Origin: Chloroflexota bacterium
Lineage (GTDB): Bacteria; Chloroflexota; Anaerolineae; Promineifilales; Promineifilaceae
Assembly: GCA_017993775.1 (NCBI GenBank)
Contig: JAGOMA010000003.1
Coordinates: 169,415-233,414 of the forward strand
Reading direction: 5' to 3'
DNA length: 64,000 nucleotides
The notes below the pieces were generated by a model, which worked only from the letters and a program-made list of their open reading frames with translations, ran no database searches and had not been told where the DNA came from. Shown here one piece after another: positions 49,392 through 58,463 of the stretch. The position numbers were made by a program, and so were the translations under genes. Within the stretch, counting starts at the first letter, position 1. Every line of letters begins with the position of its first letter.

Positions 49392-49696
49392 GTTATTTTT
49401 GAACGCAGCCGATTTGGATATTTGGGTTGCCGTCATTACCGTGAACTGAGCCAGGTATTGCCTGTTGTTTTCCTGCTGCTGCGCCGCCGTGTTGGGCGCG
49501 TATCTGTAATAGAATGCCTGGGTCACCGGGGTTTTAAGTGGTTAGCCGTCAGCTTCTTTAGGATGCTGGTTGTTTGGGGTGGTTTTGTTACGGTTGAAGT
49601 GGTGGCGACGGTGGGTAGGTTTCTTTTGGGGTATGGCGTGATGCGTGACCGATAATGTCACGCATCACGTGTGGTTGTTGTTGTTTATTTGGGTGG
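49392..49696. other. Gene-less gap with GCGTGAT-family hairpin
   Basis: No credible gene. The right part holds the perfect 13-bp hairpin CGTGATGCGTGAC (49637-49649) with complement at 49657-49669, a member of the window's GCGTGAT repeat family, between the convergent bc operon and zinc-ribbon gene. Confidence 0.65.
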
Positions 49697-50659
49697 TTAA
49701 TTCTTTTTTACGGCCGTTCCACAATTCCTACAAAACTGATCATGTGTACTCAAAGGATTCCCACATTCATGACAGAACCGCTTTGCCCCGCTTTTGGTTC
49801 CCTTGCTGCCAGAACTCTTTGTCGCTTGCGGGCGGGCCGTTTGTGAACGCGCCGCTTGCGGTTTGCGTGTTTTTGAATCGGATGCAGTGCGCTGCGTTGC
49901 GATAACCCACGTGAGCGCTACGGCCGCTACGACAATCGCGGCCACACTCAGGTATAGCAGCCAGTTGATAGAGGAACCGCCGGTATTAGTCGCGGATGAG
50001 AGCGGTGGAGAGGCTGCGGTGGTGTTGGGCAGAAGGCTGCTGCTGGGAATGGGCGGATTTTCAACCGAAAGCTGTGGGTTGTTCATTGTATAGCTGAAGC
50101 TCGCGGTAAACGGCTGGCCCCCCGGCACGGCCTGATCCGGCAGGGTGTGGTAGGTGAAACCATCTGAGCTGTTTGGGGTTACGTTAACGGCCGTTGGCTG
50201 AGTAACCATCCCCGTGGCTGCTACAGGCTGCTGCACGGCCGTAGACATGACATTCACCGATGTGGACGATAGCCAGGTAAACGTGTAGGAGCGCGTATCG
50301 CCATCAACCGAATAAGGCACGTAATATTCCACGCGGAAGCGGGATTCCGGAACGGTCATGCGCAATTGATCGCCTTCTGTGGAATAGACTACATCATCGA
50401 TCATCTCGCCAGCAGCAGAAATACGAGCCACCACGTTCACGATTGCGCCTTCTGGCAGCGGAATGGTCACTTCGGCAGGTACAGTTGTCCCGCTTGGCAG
50501 CGTGCCGGTCAACAAAATCAAAACATTGGGCTGATCGTAATCGGGCCAGAAATCAATCAACATCGATTCTAACGTGGTGGCCGGCGTTTGCGCTTGGGCC
50601 GCCACTGTGGAGGTCAGCAATAACAGGCTGAGTAGGAAAAAGTGTGCAAATTTGTTCAT
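49697..50659 (-). CDS. Exported beta-domain protein with membrane span and cytoplasmic zinc ribbon
   Basis: The 320-residue protein starts at an ATG giving the signal peptide MNKFAHFFLLSLLLL. A beta-rich extracytoplasmic region (about residues 25-205) contains VPAEVTIPLPEGA. A membrane helix (about 228-250, LLYLSVAAIVVAAVALTWVI) and a basic linker follow, ending in a zinc ribbon (CHECGNPL and CRNCGTAV). The function is unknown. The layout resembles the exported protein next to the multihaem operon at 11-12 kb, and this one lies next to the bc complex, so an accessory role for cytochromes is possible. Confidence 0.7.
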   Translation of the reverse strand: MNKFAHFFLLSLLLLTSTVAAQAQTPATTLESMLIDFWPDYDQPNVLILLTGTLPSGTTVPAEVTIPLPEGAIVNVVARISAAGEMIDDVVYSTEGDQLRMTVPESRFRVEYYVPYSVDGDTRSYTFTWLSSTSVNVMSTAVQQPVAATGMVTQPTAVNVTPNSSDGFTYHTLPDQAVPGGQPFTASFSYTMNNPQLSVENPPIPSSSLLPNTTAASPPLSSATNTGGSSINWLLYLSVAAIVVAAVALTWVIATQRTASDSKTRKPQAARSQTARPQATKSSGSKGTKSGAKRFCHECGNPLSTHDQFCRNCGTAVKKN

Positions 50660-50712
50660 AGCGTAGACTCTCTTTTGGGATGATGGGTTTGAGACGTGAG
50701 TTGGTAAGTGGT

Positions 50713-51015
50713 TCAAGCTCGGCCGCGTAAGCGCAGGCGGTTTGCGCGGCAGTGGGGGCATTCCAGATCCACATATTCGCGCCCGCAGGTACGGCAAGTT
50801 CGCGGTTCTAAGGTGCGGTCGTCGGCCAGCGAACCAAGGACAATCACCAGGTCTTCACCTTGGTGTTTTTCCAGCCAGGCGTGAAGGTCTTTGTCGCCCA
50901 TGAGCCAACGGCCGTCACCCGCTTGTTGCAGCACGCCGCTCATTACTTCCAGATCCATTTCATAGGCTGCTGAGGCCAGTTTGTAAATGGCTGCTCGTCT
51001 AGTAGACGACGACAT
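50713..51015 (-). CDS. Small zinc-ribbon protein of unknown function
   Basis: The 100-residue protein has an N-terminal helical part (MSSSTRRAAIYKLASAA) and a C-terminal CRTCGREYVDLECPHC cluster that should bind one zinc. It lies 53 bases upstream of the larger zinc-ribbon gene in the same direction and is likely co-transcribed. Small size and lack of other motifs preclude a function. Confidence 0.6.
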   Translation of the reverse strand: MSSSTRRAAIYKLASAAYEMDLEVMSGVLQQAGDGRWLMGDKDLHAWLEKHQGEDLVIVLGSLADDRTLEPRTCRTCGREYVDLECPHCRANRLRLRGRA

Positions 51016-51155
51016 AAATAAACCCCTTGGTCTTGCCCATCTGAATTTCGTGCCCTATTATACTCCAAGGGACCGCAAGGGAATGGTCACAAATCACTTT
51101 TTAATCTGGCGGCGCAAATCCGCGCCCCAAACAGCCCGCATTGAAGGAGAAAACA

Positions 51156-51731
51156 GTGTCTACAGGAGATGAAAAATTAGAAAGAGACCTGATTATTTTA
51201 ACCGTCATGGCCGAAGCAATGGATGATTATCTTAAAAGCGATATTCTCTTTGGCAAAATGCCAGATGGATCTATGCCCATGTTGACGCTTGGCGGTTATC
51301 TCATGCGCCAACATCGGTTGTTGGCCTTAATCGATCAATTGTCTGCGCCTGAGCAGAACCAACTGGAGCAGTCTATCAGGCTGTTTAATCTGGCCCTGGT
51401 GGAAAAAATCGTGCGCTTTGAGACGAAGGCCCACAAGGAATTGGAGGCGCGACTGCGCCAATTGGATGAATACCTGCGCGATTTGCAAAACAAGAAAGGA
51501 GGAGGAATCCGTTATGAAACGGCCGTCGAACCCCGCCTCATGATATCTGTCCTGATAGATAAATTGCAGATGCCGCCATATCATCTCGACGAACGCATTG
51601 TCCAGCGTACAGACCTGTTCGATAGAAACCTGCGCCGCCGGTGGGCGCCCGGGGAGTTCATCTGGTCGGAAGAATGGCAACCGGCTTATCCTCAATTACT
51701 CTATTGGTGGCTTTACGGCCGTCCCGCATGA
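51156..51731 (+). CDS. Uncharacterised conserved protein, paralogue A
   Basis: The 191-residue soluble protein is mainly alpha-helical (DYLKSDILFGKMPDG, PMLTLGGYLMRQHRLL, LEARLRQLDEYLRDL). I do not recognise its family. The GTG start has AAGGAG at correct spacing; an in-frame TTG overlaps that ribosome site. The downstream gene is a clear paralogue sharing LTxGG-LMRQ-RLL, a helical middle, and the ending YWWLYG-P, so the two arose by duplication. Confidence 0.65.
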   Translation: MSTGDEKLERDLIILTVMAEAMDDYLKSDILFGKMPDGSMPMLTLGGYLMRQHRLLALIDQLSAPEQNQLEQSIRLFNLALVEKIVRFETKAHKELEARLRQLDEYLRDLQNKKGGGIRYETAVEPRLMISVLIDKLQMPPYHLDERIVQRTDLFDRNLRRRWAPGEFIWSEEWQPAYPQLLYWWLYGRPA

Positions 51732-51821
51732 CGAAATTCACTTGACGCTGCCATCCTCTCCCCGCTATCATTCATAATAATGGTATGACCAAACGCTTGG
51801 CACTCCAAAAGGGGGTTGATG

Positions 51822-52406
51822 ATGAGCAAGGCTGTCGATATTTTAACCCTTGATTTACAAATTTTAGAGGTTATGGTTGCCGAAATGGAAGCTTATCTCG
51901 CCAGCGACGCAACCTTTTGGCCATTGAACCGGGAAGGGTACCCACCAAAACTAACCATTGGCGGCTGTTTAATGCGCCAATTTAGATTATTAACCCTGCA
52001 AGAACATCTTGATACGCCAGAACATACACGACTCAAGGCAGCCATTGATTCCTTCAATAATTTGCTCCGGAAAAATGTTGTAAGCTTTGAAAACCGCGCT
52101 CATGATGAGCTGCACGCCCGATTGCGCGAATGGACGTCATATTTGCGTAATATGTCCAGCCAGGCAGCCAGCGGAACTGAGCATTATGCCAACACAGTCG
52201 ATACGCGACTGGTTATCAATGCCCTCATGAGCAAATTGCAAACCCCGCCTTATACCCTGAACGCGCAGCTTGCGGAAGATGTGGTTCGGATGGACAAATA
52301 TCTGAAGGCGCAGTGGCAAAAAGGGGATTTTGTTTTGCCGGACGTGTGGCAAGCAGCATACCCGGCCGACAAATATTGGTGGCTTTATGGCCACCCCAAA
52401 AGCTAA
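51822..52406 (+). CDS. Uncharacterised conserved protein, paralogue B
   Basis: The 194-residue protein is paralogous to the preceding gene. It shares AYLASDATFWPLNREG, KLTIGGCLMRQFRLL, FENRAHDELHARLREW and the ending KYWWLYGHPKS. Both proteins lack membrane spans and signal peptides. A GGGGG ribosome site lies six bases before the ATG used here, with another ATG and a TTG just upstream. A strong terminator follows. Confidence 0.65.
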   Translation: MSKAVDILTLDLQILEVMVAEMEAYLASDATFWPLNREGYPPKLTIGGCLMRQFRLLTLQEHLDTPEHTRLKAAIDSFNNLLRKNVVSFENRAHDELHARLREWTSYLRNMSSQAASGTEHYANTVDTRLVINALMSKLQTPPYTLNAQLAEDVVRMDKYLKAQWQKGDFVLPDVWQAAYPADKYWWLYGHPKS

Positions 52407-52456
52407 ATCAAATCGCTGCGCCCAGGCAATGCGAAAAATGGAAAGATGATTGGCGG

Positions 52457-52494
52457 AATTGGTTCCTTGCGCCCTGGCAAGGAACCAATTTTTT
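52457..52494 (+). terminator. Intrinsic terminator after the paralogue pair
   Basis: A perfect 14-bp stem (AATTGGTTCCTTGC and complement) with a 6-base loop runs into TTTTTT. It reaches the stop codon of the convergent reductase gene. Confidence 0.9.
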
Positions 52495-53683
52495 ATGACG
52501 CGCTGTTGATTGGACCGCTCAAATATAATTCGGGAGGGTCCAATGGTTTGTAATCTGGGTTGCCCCATCGGGTGAAGCGAATGAAAAAGCGGACTGCTTG
52601 CCAGCCCAGGCGAATGAAGAAGGGGTGGCGGGCTTTGTAGGCAATATGGGCCAATCGTGTGCGCCGATCTAATTGGATGAACAACGGATCGGTCAGCAGC
52701 AGGCTGCGATAGGCGGCATAGCTGAAATCCTGGCGTTCAAAGGCCTGGTTGATGGCTTGAGCGGCGACCTGCCCATAGCCCAGAGCAAAGGAAATCCCTT
52801 CGCCCATCAATGGGTCTGCGCCGGCCGCATCACCTACCAGCAGCACGCGCGGCATGGAGAAACGGCCGTTCCTATCCCACCAGCGAATCGGATGCCCCTT
52901 CAACTTGTACTCTTCCAGGTCGCGCTGCCGGTCGGCCAGCGCGGCGCGCAGCGTGACCTTCAGGTCGGCCTTTGGCCGTTCCGAGCGCACCCGACTGTCG
53001 AATAAACCGCGATTCATAAACGGCCGTCCCCCCACATAACTCGGAAAATCCCAATAATACCCCTGCAGCCCATAATCAGACATCTGCGTAAACTCAAACA
53101 CCGCCACCCGATCCTGAAAAATCGGGTCTTGCTGGGCATTTTCTGGCGTCAGCACCTCAACCAGGCGTGCCACTCGAGACGCATCGTCCCACTTGAGCGC
53201 CTGGCGCACAAAGCTTCGTGAGCCATCAGCCGCCACCAGCGTCTGGGCATGGAACACAGCTTGCTCTGTGACCACTTCAACATATTCATCGTGCAGCGTG
53301 ATGTGCCTGACCGCTTCTCCCTGGCGCACCTGAATGCCCCATTTCTCGCAAGTTTGCACCAGCCAGTGATCAAACTCATCACGGCGCACAACGGTAAAAA
53401 CCGGGTCTCCATAAAAAGAGTAACTCTTGTCCTGGTAAACCAGCCGCGCCTCGCGCACGTCAAAATGGCGCGGTTCCAGCGTCAGCCCTAAACGAGTGAG
53501 GACATTGCGTCCCATATGGGTAATGCCGCCGCCGCATAACTTCTCACGGGGGTGTACCGCCTTGTCCACCACAACAATGCGACCGGCCCAATCTGGACGA
53601 CTTTTTACCAGATGTAACGCGGTTGATGTTCCCGATGGCCCCGACCCCACAATCAGTACGTCAACGTGCTGCACTTCCGCCAT
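52493..53683 (-). CDS. Geranylgeranyl reductase-family FAD oxidoreductase
   Basis: The 396-residue flavoprotein has the N-terminal FAD motif VGSGPSGTSTALHL, the family-specific PREKLCGGGI near residue 48 (conserved Cys), and the second FAD contact LLVGDAAGADPLMGEGI near residue 285. The family reduces isoprenoid chains or related lipids, or hydroxylates aromatics. Here it may act on menaquinone or membrane lipid side chains, but this is inference. A long aromatic C-terminus follows. It is downstream of the amidase on the same strand. Confidence 0.85.
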   Translation of the reverse strand: MAEVQHVDVLIVGSGPSGTSTALHLVKSRPDWAGRIVVVDKAVHPREKLCGGGITHMGRNVLTRLGLTLEPRHFDVREARLVYQDKSYSFYGDPVFTVVRRDEFDHWLVQTCEKWGIQVRQGEAVRHITLHDEYVEVVTEQAVFHAQTLVAADGSRSFVRQALKWDDASRVARLVEVLTPENAQQDPIFQDRVAVFEFTQMSDYGLQGYYWDFPSYVGGRPFMNRGLFDSRVRSERPKADLKVTLRAALADRQRDLEEYKLKGHPIRWWDRNGRFSMPRVLLVGDAAGADPLMGEGISFALGYGQVAAQAINQAFERQDFSYAAYRSLLLTDPLFIQLDRRTRLAHIAYKARHPFFIRLGWQAVRFFIRFTRWGNPDYKPLDPPELYLSGPINSAS

Positions 53684-53708
53684 GAGTTTCAGTTCCTCCA
53701 GTTGCTTT

Positions 53709-53746
53709 CTGAAGGGGGCAGAACACCATTGCCCTGCCCCCTTCAG
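53709..53746 (-). terminator. Hairpin between amidase and reductase genes
   Basis: A 12-bp stem (CTGAAGGGGGCA and complement) with a 14-base loop lies nine bases after the amidase stop. No T-run follows on the minus strand, so termination would be weak. Confidence 0.45.
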
Positions 53747-53755
53747 ACGCTCGAT

Positions 53756-56620
53756 TTAACGTTGAATCATGGGCAGCATTATAGCATGGGGAAAAGCATT
53801 TGCCTGATCCGTGTCTAAGTCGGCGGTTGCGTGCGGCGTTTCTATATTACCGACCAGATCGGTGGCCTGGCTGCGGAAGGCATAGGGCTGACCCACTGTG
53901 GGCGGCGTGAACAGGCCGGAGGTGGCGTTGGTCTGTGTGATCCAGGGCGTCCAGCCGCTGTCACCGACGGCCTGGTATTCGATGGCGTAACTGGCGACGC
54001 CGGATAGGTTGTCTTGTCCCTGCCAGACGATGAGATAGGTGTTGTTGGTGACGGTGTAGACGGCCGTTACCAGCGATTCCGGCAGCGTGCTGTCCAATCT
54101 AAAATGCTCCGCTTCCGACGTGACCGTAGAGGTCAGCCCAGGCAAAGGCGGGGCAAAATCGACTGTAACGCGCCAGTACAAATCGGCGTAATCCTGCGTA
54201 AGTGTGATGGTATGGCTGGTAGCCGGACCAGTCACGGTTTCGCTGGTTATGGTCTGGTTAAATGCCGCATCGGTGGCGATTTGGACGGTGCTGCTTAACA
54301 CTGTGTCGATTTCCGCCAACTGCCAGTTCAGGGACACAGTAAAGGTGTTGATCCAATCGCCGTTGGCCGGAGAAACCGGCTGGACCTGCGGATCGAAGAT
54401 GATGACAGCCTGATCGCTGCGCATATCGCCGCCGCTGGGTGTTTGCACGTTGCCGGCAATGTCTGTCGCCTGGCTGCGGAACCAGTATAGGGTGGATGGG
54501 TTGGTGGGCGTGAAGACGGCCGTTGTCGCCAGTGTATTGGTCACCAGCGTACTCCAGGTTGCCGCGCCCTCGGCCCGGTATTGCACCGTGTATCCAACCA
54601 CGCCGGACACGGCATCCGCCCCTTCCCAGGTCACGTCAAAGTAACCGGCGGCCACATGATGGGTCAGTGCGGTAACGGCCGATGTAGGCGGCGTGGTATC
54701 CAGCCCAAACGAGGCCGTTGGCGATATGGATTGCCCGCCGGTGTTGATTGTCTTGACGCGCCAGTACAGCGTCGTGTAGTCCTGGGCGAAGGTGTGGCTG
54801 AAGTTGGTAACGGCCGTTCCCCAGGTTTGGGTCATAAGCACATTGCTAAACGCAGCGTCGGCGGCCACTTCCAGCGTCGTCGTCTGTACGCCGGTGGGAT
54901 TGCTGATCTGCCAGGTGAAATCGACCGGGTTTTGCTTGATCCAGCCGTCGGCGGGCGATAGATCGCTGATGGACACGTCTGTCACCGGCCGGAAGCGAAT
55001 GTCATCGAACCAGACGCCCACGCCGCTGTCGGTCGTGGTCAGGTCGCTCAGATAGACAGAGGCAGTCTGTCCGGCCGTCAGGTAATAGGTGCCCAGCGAC
55101 ATCCACAAGCCTACATTGGCCTGATGGCTGACAACGGCCGTATCAGTCACCCCATTATGGCGAATCTCATACGTCGCGCCGGTGGTTTCTGAGTTGTTGG
55201 TGTCGCAGTATGGCGCGTAAACCTCGATTTCGTAATAACCGGTTTGCGGCAGCGTTAACCGCCATTCTCCCCAATTGGTGCTGGATGCCGGGTTTGTCAC
55301 CGACCAGGTGTAGTAGGCGTGGCCTTGCCAGCCGCAGCCACCCGGCGCTTCGTGCCAGATGGCGTTGCTTTTGCTGAAGGCGGAACTGGTTTCGCTGACA
55401 AATGTGTAGGGCGATACCTGACCAAGACGTTGGGCAACGGCCGTGCGCAGCCAGGGCAGCAAGGCATGGGCGTTACCGCCGGGGCACAATGTATTGGTCC
55501 CGCCGTACACATCCCGATGGCCCATGATGTGCGGCAGTCCCCAGGAGGTATTGACCATGCGGCTGGCGTCTAAAATCTCGATGTTGCGCTGATCGGCTTT
55601 CCAGGCAAACAGGTTGGCCAGCGAGGTCAGCATGGCCTGCGAAGGCGTGCCGGACACCGGATATTCTTCGGGCGTGGTGAAGGTGCCCAACAGCGCTGTG
55701 CCCAGCCCGCCGGCATTTGCTGCGGAGGCATGTGTGCCAATCACGTCCAGATTCAGGTAATCGGCGTTCAAATGACCTTCATAGATGACGCCATTCGGGT
55801 CTATCAGATAGTTGTAGCCGATGTCGCCCCAGGCTTGCGTGTAGGTGTGGTAATTCCAGATGGCGCGCACGGTGGCCACCCAGTTGGTGTTGTCGTTGCT
55901 GGAAACGGTGTGATGCACAATCAGGTGCGTGGCCGGGGAGTATTCCAGCCCGGCCGTATAGGTACAATCGGCGTAAATGCACCAGACCGTGCGGCTGATG
56001 ACGCTGGGACGCGGGTAGCTGTCGGGCGCGTTAGACGGCCGTTGCGCGGCGTCTAGTTTGGCCTGCTGCGCCAGCATCTCTTCCATGGTCGGTCCGGCCG
56101 TGCTGTCGATGAAGGTGAGGGTGAATTCTTGCAAATTAGGCGAGCGCACGGCCGTGCCCGGCATAAAGATAATCCGGTATTGGGCGTAGCGATGAGTCTG
56201 ATCAGCATCGGGCGCCAAAATCATCTCGCCGACGCTGGCGGCGCTGCCGGGTTCGGTCCAATCTTCATTGGGGTGTATGTCGTACCATTCGCCCCAGACA
56301 CCGGGCGTTTTGGCGGTGCGCACAAAAATTTCCATCTCTGCCCCGTCGGGAATGTCGGCGATCCAGCGGGGCACGAGGGCGTTAAACTGGAAGGGAGCGG
56401 TGATGCTGGGGGAGGTGTAGACGGCCGTGTGACGGCCGTTTTCTGCTTGTAACCCATTTTCGTCGGCCACCAGACCGGTCTGTGCGCCAGTTTCCCAATC
56501 GCCCACCGTAAATGTCACCGATTCGATGCTGGGGGTGACGGGCGTTTGCGCGGCCGCAGGCAGCCCTAGCACCAACAACAAAGTTAATAGACCTAAACTC
56601 AACCAATATTTTGTTCTCAT
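53756..56620 (-). CDS. Secreted N-acetylmuramoyl-L-alanine amidase with beta-sandwich repeats
   Basis: The 954-residue exported protein has a signal peptide (LGLLTLLLVLGLPAAAQ). A zinc amidase/PGRP domain follows (about residues 205-395), with IVHHTVSS, the tyrosine in GYNYLIDPNG and GHRDVYGGTNTLCPG, supplying His, His and Cys zinc ligands. A beta domain is at about 420-545 (YYTWSVTNPASSTNWGEW, VWFDDIRFRP). Then come two copies of a pair: a sandwich-like DFTWQISNP-type segment and an FN3-like FDVTWEGADAVSGV-type segment. It probably cleaves peptidoglycan stem amides outside the cell. The C-terminus ends in MLPMIQR. Confidence 0.88.
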   Translation of the reverse strand: MRTKYWLSLGLLTLLLVLGLPAAAQTPVTPSIESVTFTVGDWETGAQTGLVADENGLQAENGRHTAVYTSPSITAPFQFNALVPRWIADIPDGAEMEIFVRTAKTPGVWGEWYDIHPNEDWTEPGSAASVGEMILAPDADQTHRYAQYRIIFMPGTAVRSPNLQEFTLTFIDSTAGPTMEEMLAQQAKLDAAQRPSNAPDSYPRPSVISRTVWCIYADCTYTAGLEYSPATHLIVHHTVSSNDNTNWVATVRAIWNYHTYTQAWGDIGYNYLIDPNGVIYEGHLNADYLNLDVIGTHASAANAGGLGTALLGTFTTPEEYPVSGTPSQAMLTSLANLFAWKADQRNIEILDASRMVNTSWGLPHIMGHRDVYGGTNTLCPGGNAHALLPWLRTAVAQRLGQVSPYTFVSETSSAFSKSNAIWHEAPGGCGWQGHAYYTWSVTNPASSTNWGEWRLTLPQTGYYEIEVYAPYCDTNNSETTGATYEIRHNGVTDTAVVSHQANVGLWMSLGTYYLTAGQTASVYLSDLTTTDSGVGVWFDDIRFRPVTDVSISDLSPADGWIKQNPVDFTWQISNPTGVQTTTLEVAADAAFSNVLMTQTWGTAVTNFSHTFAQDYTTLYWRVKTINTGGQSISPTASFGLDTTPPTSAVTALTHHVAAGYFDVTWEGADAVSGVVGYTVQYRAEGAATWSTLVTNTLATTAVFTPTNPSTLYWFRSQATDIAGNVQTPSGGDMRSDQAVIIFDPQVQPVSPANGDWINTFTVSLNWQLAEIDTVLSSTVQIATDAAFNQTITSETVTGPATSHTITLTQDYADLYWRVTVDFAPPLPGLTSTVTSEAEHFRLDSTLPESLVTAVYTVTNNTYLIVWQGQDNLSGVASYAIEYQAVGDSGWTPWITQTNATSGLFTPPTVGQPYAFRSQATDLVGNIETPHATADLDTDQANAFPHAIMLPMIQR

Positions 56621-56763
56621 GACGGTACTCCTTTTTTCAACGCGCTGTGGCTAAATGTTTGTTATTACAACGAGACTTAGCATAGCACCATTAAAGGGAG
56701 TACAAAGAAAAAAAGACGGGAATTCAGGTCTGGGTGTAGAATGGGACTTTGGTACTATCGGGG

Positions 56764-56820
56764 GCGTGATGCGTGATGCGTGATGCGTGATCAAGAGGTT
56801 GTCACGAATCACGCATCACG
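56764..56820. repeat. GCGTGAT tandem heptamers forming a hairpin
   Basis: Four copies of GCGTGAT in a row (56764-56791) are followed by TCACGAATCACGCATCACG, which is complementary. It lies between gltD and the amidase gene, both on the minus strand. It is the clearest copy of the window's GCGTGAT family. Confidence 0.7.
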
Positions 56821-56852
56821 TTTCATGATGAATTTTCAAAAAAGCGCACTGC

Positions 56853-58349
56853 CTAAGGCAAATCTGTCTCGCCCATCAGCCACTGGTCTACGGCGCGGGC
56901 GGCGCTGCGTCCTTCGTTAATCGCCCAAACGACCAGGCTTTGGCCGCGCCGCGCATCGCCGGCGGCAAACACGCCTTCGACGTTTGTCATGAAGCTGCCA
57001 TAATGGGCTTGCGCATTGGAACGCGCATCTTGGGCGACGCCCAATTGGGCCAGTACGGGATTTTCTGGGCCGAGGAAGCCCATAGCAATGAGCACCAACT
57101 GGGCGGGCCATTTTTTATGCGTGCCGGGGATTTCCTGGAGTTGTGGACGGCCGTTGCTGCCCACCACCCATTCGATCTCTACCGTCTCCACTGCCTGCAA
57201 ATTGCCCTGCTCATCGCCGGTGAGCCGCTTGGTCAGGATGGCATATTGGCGAGGATCCGCGCCGAAAACGGCCGCGGCTTCTTCCTGGCCATAATCCAGC
57301 TTGTAGACCTTGGGCCACTGCGGCCAGGGGTTGTCGGGCGCGCGCTGGGCGGGCGGCTGCGGCATAATCTCAAACTGCACCAGGCTCTTGCAGCCATGCC
57401 GCAGCGCCGTCGCCACGCAGTCTGTGCCGGTATCCCCGCCGCCGATGACGATCACGTCTTTGCCGGCGGCAGAGATGGGCGACTGGCGACTTTCTAATCT
57501 CCAATCCCCAGTCTCTAACAACGCCTTTGTATTGCCGTGCAAAAAGTCCATGGCAAAGTGGATGCCGTTGAGGGAACGGCCGTCTACGGCCAAATCACGT
57601 GGCCGTGTCGCGCCCGTGCAAATCACAATCGCGTCAAATTCGTCGCGCAGTTGTTCGGCCGGAACATCTACCCCGATATGGGTATTTGGGCGAAAGGTAA
57701 TGCCGCTTGCAGACATCAAATCCAGGCGGCGCTGCACCAAATTTTTGTCCAGCTTCATGTTGGGAATGCCATACATCAACAGCCCGCCTAAACGATCGGC
57801 GCGTTCAAACACCGTCACCTCGTGGCCGACGCAGTTCAACTGGTCGGCGCAGGCCAGGCCAGACGGCCCGGAGCCGATGACGGCCACTTTTTTGCCGGTG
57901 CGGTTGGCCGGGATAGTGGGTGTTACCCAGCCTTCCTCATACGCCTTTTCGATGATGGCGTATTCGATGTTTTTGATGGTGACCGGCGGGTCGTTGATGC
58001 CCAGCGTGCAGGCCGCTTCACACGGCGCCGGGCAGACCAGGCCGGTAAATTCCGGAAAGTTGTTGGTTTTAGATAATCGATCGTACGCTTCTTGCCACAA
58101 ACCCTGGTACACCAGATCGTTCCATTCCGGGATAAGGTTGTTGATGGGGCAGCCAGAGGCCATGCCGTTGATGACTTTGCCGGTGTGGCAGAAAGGGATG
58201 CCACAGTCCATGCAGCGCGCGGCCTGATTTTGCAAACGGCCGTCTGGCAGATGCAGGTGTACCGGCTGCCAATCTTTGATGCGTTCCAACAATGGCCGGT
58301 CTTCCGGGGTCTCCCGGGTAAATTCTAAAAATCCAGTAGGTTTTGCCAT
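56853..58349 (-). CDS. gltD: Glutamate synthase small subunit
   Basis: The 498-residue NAD(P)H-oxidising flavoprotein has an N-terminal 4Fe-4S part ([29 protein letters not shown]). An FAD motif ([15 protein letters not shown], about residue 155), an NAD(P)-binding [16 protein letters not shown] and the C-terminal [21 protein letters not shown] follow. It supplies electrons to GltB for glutamine-dependent glutamate synthesis. It follows gltB on the same strand after a 114-base gap that contains an inverted repeat. Confidence 0.96.
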   Translation of the reverse strand: MAKPTGFLEFTRETPEDRPLLERIKDWQPVHLHLPDGRLQNQAARCMDCGIPFCHTGKVINGMASGCPINNLIPEWNDLVYQGLWQEAYDRLSKTNNFPEFTGLVCPAPCEAACTLGINDPPVTIKNIEYAIIEKAYEEGWVTPTIPANRTGKKVAVIGSGPSGLACADQLNCVGHEVTVFERADRLGGLLMYGIPNMKLDKNLVQRRLDLMSASGITFRPNTHIGVDVPAEQLRDEFDAIVICTGATRPRDLAVDGRSLNGIHFAMDFLHGNTKALLETGDWRLESRQSPISAAGKDVIVIGGGDTGTDCVATALRHGCKSLVQFEIMPQPPAQRAPDNPWPQWPKVYKLDYGQEEAAAVFGADPRQYAILTKRLTGDEQGNLQAVETVEIEWVVGSNGRPQLQEIPGTHKKWPAQLVLIAMGFLGPENPVLAQLGVAQDARSNAQAHYGSFMTNVEGVFAAGDARRGQSLVVWAINEGRSAARAVDQWLMGETDLP

Positions 58350-58381
58350 GCTTCAGTTCCAATGTGCGCAAAACAGATACC

Positions 58382-58439
58382 CGGATTAGACGGATTTTCA
58401 CTGATTTTTGGTTTTATCCATGAAAACCCGTCCAATCCG
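58382..58439. repeat. Inverted repeat between gltB and gltD
   Basis: CGGATTAGACGGATTTTCA and TGAAAACCCGTCCAATCCG pair at 17 of 19 positions around a 20-base loop. It resembles a widespread intergenic repeat built from GGATTA and ATCCGTG words. As it lies inside the gltB-gltD gap it may affect gltD expression. Confidence 0.7.
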
Positions 58440-58463
58440 TGTTATCCGTGTAGCTATTCGGTC

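Noticed and set aside
49422..49655. A 77-codon plus-strand frame after the bc operon
   Set aside because: It begins beyond the terminator, has no ribosome site and no recognisable composition.
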